A stretch of DNA of 64,000 bases from Cylicocyclus nassatus. Its lineage: Eukaryota; Nematoda; Chromadorea; Rhabditida; Strongylidae. Under the pieces are notes generated by a model, which did no database searches, was not told where the DNA came from, and saw only the letters and a list, made by a program, of their open reading frames with translations. Positions 11,635 through 22,531 of the stretch are shown here, in pieces. The translations under genes and the position numbers were made by a program. The stretch covers positions 33,803,733-33,867,732 of the forward strand of contig CATQJL010000305.1 of the NCBI GenBank assembly GCA_958299035.1. Reading direction: 5' to 3'. Every line of letters begins with the position of its first letter. The first letter of the stretch is position 1.

Positions 11635-13270
11635 TATTTCACTACAGCGAGTGTGTTTTGGTTGAGCAATGCAAAAAATAGGAAAGCTTCCTGGAGTTAA
11701 AAAAGAAACCCGCTGTCATTTCGTGCCAGTAGTCAAATCAAATGCACCTAGCAAAATGCAACAAATGCATTGCTAAGTCTACTTCGGTGCACACTCAGCA
11801 GGATTTGCGCCCAAATGTGCGAATCCGGTACTAGACACATTCCAAGAAGAATTCTGCTTCATCCATGATGGAGTGATAACGTGGCTTTTAAGATGAGAGA
11901 AGGAGATAAGGTCAATGATTCGGAGAAAGTGATTAAGTTCAATGTCTCCCATTTTTCTAGGTCTGGACTGATTCACCACTAAAAATGTCACCCTTTCTTT
12001 CGTGCAGACGATATTGTCTTTTCTTGTATCAGGCTGCTGCATAATTTCTGTCCGATTTGAATTTTCGAATTCAAAATGCCATAGCTTCTTTCAAAGTCAA
12101 TTTTTTCCATGATTTTAGTTAATTTGTGTTGGGCCGTTCTTCAGCTATCAGATAAGTACTAGTTATTGCGAAAAACCCTTGTTAAAGAAGAAGCGAGAAC
12201 TCGAAAACTTCACAGCGTTCTTCTTCGAACCCTTCTTTTTTAACATGGTGATGCTCCCTCATGAGAAAACTGGCAGGCACATTAATTAGCCATAGATAGA
12301 TAGAAAAAATTTCGAAGATTATTCCACAGCCTAAAATTGCCCATAGAGTCTTCGGTGGAGAGAGGTTTTCTTTTGACCGAAAAAAACGAACTGTTTTCAA
12401 CCTGTTTTAGCACATGTATGACATGTGTATGTATATGTATGACAATTTTCAAATTATGAAAATTTTTGCGCAAGGGGTGTAGAGTAACTGGTAGCTGGAC
12501 TCTGCTAGCTCTTGCTTTACTCTAGCATCCAAAACTTTCGACTCATCGATTGCCGCTATTCCCAGGAAGTTATTGCTTGTAGAACATGTATACAAAAAAT
12601 CAATGTTCGACAGCAAATTTTACAAGCAAGACGTTATCTTCATAGAATTGAGCTTGTGCATATACTAGCCTGTTACACCTTTATTCCGCAACCCACGAAA
12701 GGACATCACTTGAAGGGAAATTTCCTTGCAGGAGCATAATTATTAGGTGAGAATGTCTCTGGTCTACAGGAGGATCTTAGGCTTGCAATCTCGTTAGACT
12801 GAAGAATTTATTGAAGTCTGATATGCGTTGAAAAGCGCAAGAGAAGCACTTTCTGAAGGTACAAACTGTACCGTATTAGAGGTGGAATTCTATTAGGAAT
12901 AGCTGCTTCAAACATAAGGCAAAAAATCGGTCAGAATTTGTGCAGCGGCCTAAGGCTCGTACAGAGCTTACGCGTTATGATAGTCGAGATTGATCGCTAC
13001 AAGACAGCTGAAACAATATCATTGCACGCCCATCTTCTTGAATTTCGGTTGTGCTAGTTTTCCAACCCGATTAATCGTGAATAACTATCACAACTGAAAT
13101 ACAAGAAGATCGGCATGCAATGTAACACTTGTCTTGTGGCGACTAAATAGCGACGATCAAATCGCCTGAACTCTGCCCGAGGCATAATAGTTCTGGTGTA
13201 TTTTTGAAAGTCTGACTTTCATTATCATTTACGTAATTATTGGCAACTAACAGTGCTTTTACTTTTTAGA
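11635..13270. other. Gene-free interval
   Basis: One open frame, 12042-11779 on the minus strand (87 codons, beginning MQQPDTRKDNIVCTKERVTF), has ordinary amino-acid usage but no family I recognise and no splice partners. The rest is AT-rich. About 13020-13160 contains an imperfect inverted pair (GCACGCCCATCTTCTTG and CAAGAAGATCGGCATGC) typical of another short inverted-repeat element. Confidence 0.3.
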
Positions 13271-15911
13271 ATGTTGACTACTACCATCTCCTTACTGATA
13301 GCTGTGACATACCTGCTGGTGACATTGGCATACACTTGCGACATAAGTGTTAACGTCATCGCTCAGACCGATGGCCCTATTTACGCACGATTCAAATTTC
13401 ACAACGGAACCAAAAGCAAAATGTTAGTAAGATATAACGACGTTTACGGCTTCCACTACTTGAAACTGAAACTTTATGAAGCTACTGCGCAATTAAAGCT
13501 GATGCAGTGTTTTTACCTAGTTATGAAACAGGCCCGGCGCAGCCGAAAGAGTTCAACCTGTATACCATTCTAGAAAGAAAAAACGGTAGGGATATCGTTT
13601 GTGTGGGTCCTGGGTAGAGTCTCGGAAGAATCGCAAAAAAGTGATCAAAATCGAACACATGTATTGTTTCACCAAACCCCCTAGCGATACAAGTCGAGGT
13701 AGTTACCTATGCACCATGATGAAATTTCGCACAGCTCGGAAGTTGCAATATAATGAGAAAATAAATTCGATTTGCCCTTCAAACAAGCAGAAGCTTCGTT
13801 TACAGCCTCATCGCGGATATGCTGCAAAACGATGAGCAAATCTGAGTGAACTCGGATTATGGTGAAAAAAATGTAAGTTTCATACAATCGCAAAACGGTT
13901 TTATGCTCTATCCTCCAAGCCTTTTATAGTCTCCGAAAAATTACTCTTGGTACGCAATCTGTTCCAACCCTATGGAAACCGACTCGTAAATCTTTCATTT
14001 CCACTCATTCTTTGCCTTTCTTGATCGGAGCATTACTCCTCTTTCACTCTTCAAAATTTTTCTGAATCTGTGAATAAAGGGTGGTAGAGGGTTTTCTTTT
14101 TGGATTTTTCCAGGTTAGGCAACAGTCCAAATATCAAAAAATGAGAAGCAAGAAGTGAAAGGGTTTTGAAAGAGCATGAAGTACTTCGTACAATTCTAAG
14201 AAAGTCATGGGGTATAAGCTCCTGCAAGACGAAGGCGGTCGGTTCGAGGTACGACGTGGCTGTGACGCGGCTGTGACTCGGCTGTGACGCAGCCATGTCG
14301 CAGCCGCGTTGCGCATTGAATCGACCGCCTTCGTCTTGCAGGAGCTTATATTTCGTTTGAAAACTCACTAATTTCAGTTCGTGCCGAGGCTGAACATAGT
14401 TTATTACATATATTCAGGGTTGAGCAAGAGGTCAGGCACAAGTCTTTCCAAAACGACCCCCCCCCCAGTGAAAGCCCCTAAACGACCCCTTTGCTTCACC
14501 TCCAGGACCTCAGGCTGTGATAATTCGAAGAGATCAGCCGTTTTTGGGAGTTCCTGTTTTTTGGAGGTCTGTAGGTCGACTTTCTGCGATTGCACAGCAC
14601 ACGCAACTTGACGGCAAGTTTTGGATTTTGGATAGCCCTACTTTTAGAGCTATAATTCCCACAGGGGTGTATTGTTTGGCTCCAAATTTGCAGTATTGCA
14701 AGAAGAGGCTTTGAGTTCAATACTCATAGCAGAAATGGAGCGATTTTTAGGTTTTGAAAACAAGTTAATCGGGTCAGGCGCAACCCCTCAAAAGCTCAGG
14801 CGGCCTGACCTTTTGTGGGGTTGCGCCTGACCCGATTAACTTTATCATTGAAGAAGCTTTTTTATTCAAGTTTTATGTGAATCGCTAGCACAACCCTCGA
14901 AGATTCCACAGTAAGTGTTTGGACTTGATTCGACTTGTTTCGGCCTTGTGGTAATCCGTGGAGTTAAAGCAGTCATGGCGAAAAACGCGCCGGTCGGAAT
15001 TTTGGCATTATTTCTTACTCCACTATTTGCAAGCGATACAAAGCGCGATTTTTAGCCTAGACTAGTGGGGAATAATACTTTGTTACGAGTACAAAAAATT
15101 GACTTTTCTCACTTTTGAAAACAAGTTGATCATGTTTGAAAATCACGCTTTTTAGTCGTTGAGAGACACTAGATAATGCAGTAAATAATGGTTTGTAGGG
15201 CTCATAGAGGTAATTTGACGTGCTCGGAAATGATACCCATTTCACACAGCAAGCTTCCTTGATGAATTTATAATATGTCAAGGTAGAAGATGAAGATTTG
15301 AGTTTTGGCCGAAACTTCGATTGTGAAATCAATCAGTATGCTGTTTAAACCGTTCATTCCTTCAGTACTGGTGAGGTCGCTATATCCACTAAACTAGCGC
15401 TTTTCTTCTTCACCTTAATCGTAGTATCTCCTCAATCGAACGAATTCGATTCCTATTCACGACTCCCCCCCCCTCTGTCTTACCCCAGTACGACCCCCCA
15501 GGTCTGACGCGCCTGACCCCACGCTCAACCCTGCATATATTATGTCATTTCTTAAATGGCATCCAGATTATAAGTCTTTACTGCATTGAACCCTGCTTTT
15601 TTAGATATCACCTCAGGCGGAAAGACGACAAGAAAACACTGCGCATCAAAGACAGCGTATGCAATCTGCAGCCAACAATTTTGAGAACTTATCAGAAACA
15701 CCCCGGCCCAGGCGTGAAGTCCTTTGGAAAGACAAGCGCTTTCATTGAAGGAGTCGGTTCAGCTAACTATTTAGTGGGTTTTCTTTCTGAGTTCAGACTT
15801 CAAGATGTGAAATGACTCGAAATTCAGGTGTATCGTGATTCGGCTCCTCGTATGGGAATGAGAGTTGGAGTAACATGCGCATTTGGCGGTTGTACCGCAG
15901 TTGGAAGATGA
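13271..15911 (+). CDS. Secreted nematode protein, four exons (paralogue of 54475-56102)
   Basis: Exon 1 (13271-13426) begins MLTTTISLLIAVTYLLVTLAYTC in pieces that form a signal peptide, then CDISVNVIAQTDGPIYARF and NGTKSKML, ending at GTAAGA. Exon 2 is partly resolved: an open stretch ending at 13613 reads FLPSYETGPAQPKEFNLY and VCVGPG before donor GTAGAG; its 5' border is uncertain. Exon 3 (15605-15773) reads KDDKKTLRIKDSVCNLQPT and TSAFIEGVGSANYL. Exon 4 (15828-15911) reads VYRDSAPRMGMRVGVTC then AFGGCTAVGR and TGA. Phases at the last two junctions agree. A TTTTTAG acceptor lies one base before the ATG, so the message is probably trans-spliced or has an upstream leader exon. Intron 2 (about 2 kb) contains a hAT-like element. 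Exon 3 has exactly the length of its paralogue's, 169 nt. Function unknown; a small Cys-containing extracellular protein is inferred. Confidence 0.8.
14213..14350. repeat. Short palindrome with tandem CGGCTGTGAC core
   Basis: TATAAGCTCCTGCAAGACGA at 14213 and its inverse ending at 14350 pair over about 29 bp. Between them is GC-rich sequence in which GGCTGTGAC recurs three times. It sits in intron 2 of the secreted-protein gene and would form a stable hairpin in the pre-mRNA. Confidence 0.7.
14415..15532. mobile_element. hAT-like non-autonomous element in intron 2, 8-bp target duplication
   Basis: Termini CAGGGTTGAGC and GCTCAACCCTG are perfect inverses, flanked by CATATATT on both sides (14407-14414 and 15533-15540). 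Inside, a poly-C run at about 14457-14466 and a near-perfect palindrome at about 14765-14845 (GGGTCAGGCGCAACCCC opposite GGGGTTGCGCCTGACCC). No transposase. It inserted in the same orientation class as the element at 7124 and is closely related to the truncated copy at 17320-18365. Confidence 0.8.
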
Positions 15912-16925
15912 AGAAGGTCTCATCTCTATTGATGTAACCAACTGCTCTTCATATATGATAAAGTTTGCTATTGTGCAGCCAAAGCTTGCACATTCATGAA
16001 TTTACAGAATGTGCACTCTCGTGATGTATTGTTAATCATTCTACCGACCACCTGCAGGACTTCAAGCCATTTTATCCCTTTTAGGAGGGATGTTCTGCTT
16101 CAAAGACAATGTTTTTTGCACTGTTTTTGCACGCACTCTCATTATTGACTCTTAAATACCACAGCACAATAAATATTGCATTAATACTCTTTGAATGTCC
16201 TGAAAAATCCCAATTTCACCTTTTTTGTATGACTGCAGTTTATAACGAACTCCAAAGAATCACTGAAGACTACGATCCAAATTTTTGCCGTTTTCAAGTT
16301 CCGCTATTTTCTGAATTTTTCGTTCCCATCTTTTGAAGAAGTTTAAGAACGAATGTACAGAGCAAACTCTACAAATACCATGCAATTTCCCTCCCCTTTC
16401 TATAGCTCGTCATATTTTTTGGTGGAATTTTAATGCTAATTGCTAATGCAATTTCCATATTTAATCAACTCAAACCCCGCAGAACTCAACAAGCGAGCAA
16501 CTCAGATATCATTCGATGCAGCTTTTTCTCCTCTTTTTAACAAGTGTTCTCTGTTCCGATAGCATCTTCACGGATAGAATCATCATAATTTGTGTTTTCG
16601 AACGTGCACCATGCTGAATCCGAAAGCTCAGAATTGATATTTTGAATTTGTGAGCGCTCATTTGCTTTTTAAAATTAGTGTTCAGTCATAATCCACTTTT
16701 GCAAGTTTCGTATTCGGAAGATTTTGGTTTTGATACGTTGTGTGTGACGGTGGTCTGTTGTCTGTTAAAATTGGTGGTTTCAAAATTTCCATCCGAAAGT
16801 ACGTTATATGGAATGGGAAACATATAGATTTATGTTTATTGTTTATTTATGGTTTATTTTCAGCCAGTCGTAGCGACAGCCGATCGCCAATATCGGTGAC
16901 AAAAATAGCTGTTTTTACACGGATT

Positions 16926-16927
<2 letters not shown>
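15912..16927. other. Gene-free interval after the secreted protein gene
   Basis: Presumed 3' untranslated region at the start; an AATAAA occurs near 16168. I see no further exon or mobile-element boundary. Confidence 0.35.

Positions 16928-16983
<56 letters not shown>
16928..16983. repeat. (TA)n microsatellite
   Basis: About 28 uninterrupted TA dinucleotides. Confidence 0.97.
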
Positions 16984-16987
<4 letters not shown>

Positions 16988-17319
16988 CGAAAGATGCCAT
17001 ACTCTTCAGGGAGTATAGCGCTTGCATAAAGTAAAATATTTGAAGCAATCCATCACTTTCTAGAGAAAGTTGATGGAGGGGTCATACACCAGCTTGCACC
17101 TAAGGAGTTACACATCCGGTCTAGTTTTTACCTCAACCACTTTTAAGTAGAAGATAACAATTTGAATTTCATCCTCATTTTGTCTTTTGATTATAGGTTT
17201 CTTGATAATCTTACTTGAGATTGATCTGCTCATGCAGGATCATCTTAGACATGATGAACGCTGAAGTACTCACTTGCGGTACTCATGTATCTGGTTATTC
17301 GGAAAATGTTTTGTGCTCT

Positions 17320-18365
17320 GTGCTCACCCCCCCCCCCCTTCACCTTCAGGACCTCACACTGTGACGTTTTAAAGAAAATCAGACTTTGCTGGAGAGTTCT
17401 TGTCTTTCGAAAGCTATACGCCCGACTTTCTGCGTTTGCACGACTATGCGTCACACGCAACTTGACAGCAAATTTTGGATCTTGATAGCCCTCTTTTTCT
17501 GAGTTATAATTTCCACAAGGCTGGTATTTGGCTCCAAATTTTCAATGTAGCAAGAAGAGACTTTGTGATCAATACCTACCTGAAAAGGAGCGATTTCTGA
17601 ATTGAAAGCAAGCTAAAGGGGTAAGGCCTAAGGCTACAAAAGCTCAAGCAGCCTGACCTTTTGAGGGGTTACGCATGACCCCCTTGTTCCAAAGAAGCTC
17701 TTCCGCCCATGTTTTATGTGAGCTAGCAAAATCCTCCATTCTACAGTACTATTTGTGCTTGCTTTGAATTGTTTCAGCCTTGTGGTAATCCGTGGAGTTA
17801 GAACCTAGGCGAAACATGCGCGGTTGAAACTTTAGCAGCATTCCTTACTCTATTATTGAAATACGAAGCCTGATTTCTAGCGTATTCCTTCGTAGGCTGG
17901 TAGAGGACATTACTTTGTTATGAGTAAAATAAAGCTGACTCTTTCACTTTTAGAACCGAAATCATATTCAAAGATCAACCTTTTCAAACGTTGTGAAAAC
18001 TAGAAAATGTGATAGGTAAGGGTTTTCAGAGCTCATAGAGGTAACTTGCCATGCTGATTACGGAATTGATACCCATTTTACACAGCAAGATTTCTTAGTG
18101 ACCTTGCGATATGTTAGGCAGGAGATGAAGATTCGAGTTTTGGCGGATACTTCAATTATGGATCTCAATCAGTATGCAGTTAACGACCGCCATTCCTTCA
18201 GTACATATGAAGTTGCGATATTTACTAGGCGCTTTTCTTCTTTACCTTAATCACAGTATCTCTTGATTTTCCGATTGAATTTGATTCTCAACTAAGCTTC
18301 TTCCCTCGTAACCCCTAATTCGCCCCCCCCCCAATCGGGCACACCCGACCCCGCGCTTAACCCTG
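17320..18365. mobile_element. hAT-like element, left end lost
   Basis: Sequence from the poly-C run at about 17328 onward follows the element at 14415-15532 almost block by block (TCAGGACCTCA, CGCAACTTGACAGCAA, the GGTCAGG/CCTGACC centre, and the right end CGCTTAACCCTG). The left TIR is missing and no 8-bp duplicate of the right flank GTTAGACT is found, so the copy is truncated or rearranged on the left. Confidence 0.65.
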
Positions 18366-18537
18366 GTTAGACTTCTTAAGATTATACTTTAGAATCATCT
18401 ATCTGAGAGAACCTCAGTATTACTTTAGCAGAAGCATGCCGATTTCGTTTTTTCAGCTTCTAATAGTAGAAAAAACTCAGGAAACTGTGCATACGAGTGT
18501 TTGATGTAAAGAGAGTATGCGTGACCAAGTCGGACAT

Positions 18538-19004
18538 CTTAAAGGCAGTGTCCGGGCAAAAAGTCGATTTTGAGATTTTGTGCTTACCCGGGCCTATTCA
18601 CTACGCTGAATCCGAAAATACACACTGGAAAGCACGAAAACGGCGGAAAAGGGCTCTAACGTGGGAGGGAAATTAGAAGTGGGCGGGGTCTTCCCCACTG
18701 TGAATTTCGCGGTCCCAGCTGCTTCTGGAGCAATCTTCCCAATTCCGCTAGCACTCTAAGATCTTCACAGGCCAGGTGCGAATGCATGACTTGAGATTGG
18801 AATCGAGAAGATCGCTCCGGAAGCTTGGAGCGTGAATCCACATTGGGGAAGACCCCGCCCACTTGCTGATTTCCGTCCAGCATTAGGGCCCTTTTTCGCC
18901 GTTTTCGCGCTTTCCGGTGAGGATTTTGGGATCCAGCATGTCGAATAGGCCCAGATAAGCACAAAATCTCAAAATCGAGTTTTTGGCCGGACACTGCCTT
19001 TAAG
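18538..19004. mobile_element. Inverted-repeat element with CTTAAAGGCAGTGTCCGG termini
   Basis: A 467-bp unit. CTTAAAGGCAGTGTCCGG at the left is matched by CCGGACACTGCCTTTAAG at the right. The next block (TTTTGAGATTTTGTGCTTA) and an inner GC-rich block (GGGCGGGGTCTTCCCCA opposite GGGGAAGACCCCGCCC) also pair, so the whole unit is a stem-loop. No coding sequence. Confidence 0.8.
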
Positions 19005-19343
19005 GATTTTTTTGGACGAGATAAGATTCCTTTCGATTTTCTCAAGCATTTAGTGCCTTTTGCAATTTTGCTTCATACTTCAACTAAAACAGACTTGGTG
19101 CAAACACAATTATCTTGTAAAGTTTTCTTTGCTTCATCATAGTGCCTCATTTACACTTTTTTTATCGTGCTCACCTTGCCACGAGATTGCGTTAGCAGGT
19201 GATGCTACATTATTTCGTACAGCCTAGTATACAGGGTGCGCCAAAAATATTTGCGTCAACTTTGCATGAGTGCTGCAAAGAAACTACTCATAGTAGTTTC
19301 CAAGTCTCCTCTCTTCTTAACCTCGGCATTGTTAGTTAGTATG

Positions 19344-21073
19344 TTGTGAGTAGTTAGTAAGCCAATCGAGGTTAGTATTTATTAGTAAGTGGCGGCCTAA
19401 CGTTTCGAGCTATTCGTCTTCTTCAGAGGCCTAAAGTGGTAAGAGATTTATGATTTTATGTCTACCCCACCAAAAACCTCCTCCATCCCCGGCTAGCCTC
19501 GACGTTGCCCCAGAATGCTACAAACAAAAACTCCATAACGTGAAAGACGAACCAACCTCCTCCACCGCCGGCGCGCAGATGTTGAAAGCGGCCGTCCTTC
19601 AGTGCCACTGATACCAATAATGGAATACACTGTATACCATATTCGAACTAATCAGTGGTCTTTCAACTCACATAACGTCACGAATGGCATAAAGTCATTT
19701 GTGATTGACATACACTCATTTCGGCTGTTCATGTTAGGATTTCTTGCGAAAATCCAGAACGCCTCGAGAGCCTTTCTAATGGCAGTATCGTATTCGTATG
19801 CCAGTATTACACATCTGATCTCGAAGTCCTCACCACCGTGGACTTCAACTTTATGTTTACCGAGAGGAGTGGTGAGGCTTCCTCGCCTTTTGCTGGCAAG
19901 ATGTTCTTTTAATCTAACTCCCAACGGTCTCCCAGTCTCTCCGATATAAGTGACGCTGCATTCGATACATTCGATCTGATAGATTACACCTGTCTTACCG
20001 CAGTCACCAACTTTACCGGATGGACAAACTACGCAGTCTTGGATTCTGCAGTAGTTGTCGTACAGCCTGTTACGTACTAATCGCTTCCTGATGTTATCAC
20101 TTGGAACGTCAATCAAAATGACATCGTTTTCGAGGTTCGCGTGTTTAATGCATCGTCGCACTATAGCACTAGTCGCGTCAGAGACGAAAGGAAGGCAGAG
20201 GGGTATTTTCTGTTCGGTGCTGGTTGCTGTTTATGGTAATAGATGGTCCACCACGTCCGTTTCGGAACGTGTAGCCATTTATTCGAGCAATATCCAGCGC
20301 CCATCTCCGCGACTCCTTCCGTTCTTCTTCTCCTGTGCATACATTCGTTGCTGTTTTGAGCATAGCAGTGGTATCAACGCAGAGTATAGTAATCGGATGT
20401 GCGGAGCGAGCATTAACCAAGATGTTCTTGGAACTCTCTTTGCGATACCATTTTACATTCGCAGCGCCGTTAACCAGTTGGATTTGTACGTTGAGATAAA
20501 TAAGCCAACCATTTTTCGGTTGCTGCCGTGTAAACTTTATGTACGTGACTGTTGGTTGAGTAATCGGAAACACTCATCCATTTCGGATTGTGTTGATGTT
20601 ATAACGCAACAGTCGTCTATGTAACGGCAGTACATTAGAGGTAAACGCGACAGCACTGGTTCCTCTATTACTCATAAAGCAGATCGCAAGTACTGGAGCA
20701 AGTCTTTGTCCCATCGCAAGACCTCTCAGCTGAGTATAGTATGTCCCTGACCATTTGAAGATGTTACAAGAGAGGCACTCTTTGATCAGGATCATAACCG
20801 ATCGTTTACTCAGGCCGAAAGTCTGGATCTTCTCACCAAGGTTACTCAACATTTCCGAAACAGCCTGTAGAGCGTCGTCGTTTTGAACGTTAGTGTACAA
20901 TGACACTACGTCAAAAGATTCAGCTACACATTGCGTTTGCAAATTGGTGTTACGTAGGCGTTCCAGGAAATGATTCGTGTTGGCTAGATGAGACGGGACT
21001 TTGTCCAGTAGCTGATTGACAATCTTATTCAAGAACCAGGAAATTCGGTCGGTTGGTCCTCCCACACTTCGTC
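19344..21073 (-). mobile_element. Penelope-like retroelement, minus copy (RT + GIY-YIG), frameshifted
   Basis: Reads right to left. 21065-20574 gives the upstream RT region (FDVVSLYTNVQNDDALQAV, LRGLAMGQRLAPVLA); 20573-20178 the RT thumb region; 20161-19652 the GIY-YIG endonuclease with TGVIYQIECIECSVTYIGET and GRPLGVRLKEH. RT plus C-terminal GIY-YIG defines canonical Penelope-like elements. Compared with the plus copy, two bases are missing near 20671, which destroys the frame across the catalytic YIDD motif, and 23 bases at 20364-20386 are replaced. The 3' region (19393-19430) carries the same CTGAAGA...GAAACG segment as the other copy. The outer 1.45 kb is almost identical to the plus copy; about 280 bp (20798-21073) is present only here and forms the centre. 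Confidence 0.9.
20364..20386 (+). other. 23-nt block identical to a SMART cDNA primer
   Basis: The segment begins AGCAGTGGTATCAACG and ends CAGAGTA, the common core of template-switching cDNA amplification oligos. In the sister Penelope copy the equivalent 23 bases are unrelated RT-coding sequence, and flanks match on both sides with no length change. An artefact of library or assembly origin is more likely than biology. Confidence 0.85.
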
Positions 21074-22531
21074 CTTATGATCCTGATCAAAGAGTGCCTC
21101 TCTTGTAACATCTTCAAATGGTCAGGGACATACTATACTCAGCTGAGAGGTCTTGCGATGGGACAAAGACTTGCTCCAGTACTTGCGATCTGCTTTATGA
21201 GTAGAATAGAGGAACCAGTGCTGTCGCGTTTACCTCTAATGTACTGCCGTTACATAGACGACTGTTGCGTTATAACATCAACACAATCCGAAATAGATGA
21301 GTGTTTCCGATTACTCAACCAACAGTCACAGTACATAAAGTTTACACGGCAGCAACCGAAAAATGGTTGGCTTCCTTATCTCAACGTACAAATCCAACTG
21401 GTTAACGGTGCTGCGAATATAAAATGGTATCGCAAAGAGAGTTCCAAGAACATCTTGGTTAATGCTCGCTCCGCACATCCGATTACTATTAAAAGAGCTG
21501 TTATTCGTAACATGCTCAAAACAGCAACGAATGTATGCACAGGAGAAGAAGAACGGAAGGAGTCGCGGAGATGGGCGCTGGATATTGCTCGAATAAATGG
21601 CTACACGTTCCGAAACGGACGTGGTGGACCATCTATTACCATAAACAGCAACCAGCACCGAACAGAAAATACCCCTCTGCCTTCCTTTCGTCTCTGACGC
21701 GACTAGTGCTATAGTGCGACGATGCATTAAACACGCGAACCTCGAAAACGATGTCATTTTGATTGACGTTCCAAGTGATAACATCAGGAAGCGATTAGTA
21801 CGTAACAGGCTGTACGACAACTACTGCAGAATCCAAGACTGCGTAGTTTGTCCATCCGGTAAAGTTGGTGACTGCGGTAAGACAGGTGTAATCTATCAGA
21901 TCGAATGTATCGAATGCAGCGTCACTTATATCGGAGAGACTGGGAGACCGTTGGGAGTTAGATTAAAAGAACATCTTGCCAGCAAAAGGCGAGGAAGCCT
22001 CACCACTCCTCTCGGTAAACATAAAGTTGAAGTCCACGGTGGTGAGGACTTCGAGATCAGATGTGTAATACTGGCATACGAATACGATACTGCCATTAGA
22101 AAGGCTCTCGAGGCGTTCTGGATTTTCGCAAGAAATCCTAACATGAACAGCCGAAATGAGTGTATGTCAATCACAAATGACTTTATGCCATTCGTGACGT
22201 TATGTGAGTTGAAAGACCACTGATTAGTTCGAATATGGTATACAGTGTATTCCATTATTGGTATCAGTGGCACTGAAGGACGGCCGCTTTCAACATCTGC
22301 GCGCCGGCGGTGGAGGAGGTTGGTTCGTCTTTCACGTTATGGAGTTTTTGTTTGTAGCATTCTGGGGCAACGTCGAGGCTAGCCGGGGATGGAGGAGGTT
22401 TTTGGTGGGGTAGACATAAAATCATAAATCTCTTACCACTTTAGGCCTCTGAAGAAGACGAATAGCTCGAAACGTTAGGCCGCCACTTACTAATAAATAC
22501 TAACCTCGATTGGCTTACTAACTACTCACAA
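21074..22531 (+). mobile_element. Penelope-like retroelement, plus copy (RT + GIY-YIG)
   Basis: An open frame at 21053-21697 begins inside the RT (MILIKECLSCNIF), keeps LRGLAMGQRLAPVLA and the catalytic YCRYIDDCCV, and runs to the thumb. The GIY-YIG domain follows at 21714-22223 in another frame, with CVVCPSGKVGDC, then YIGET and GVRLKEH. This GIY-YIG protein is identical to the minus copy's. The copy is 5'-truncated and starts abruptly at 21074, the RT motif where similarity to the minus copy begins. It stands head to head with the minus copy, an arrangement known for Penelope elements, whose ends form pseudo-LTRs. Confidence 0.9.

Noticed and set aside
16740..17048. Open frames containing Tyr-Ile repeats
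   Set aside because: Produced by translating the (TA)n microsatellite.
20055..20624. 189-codon plus-strand frame over the minus Penelope copy
   Set aside because: Shadow of the RT/GIY-YIG coding strand; the same shadow appears inverted over the plus copy at 21326-21820.
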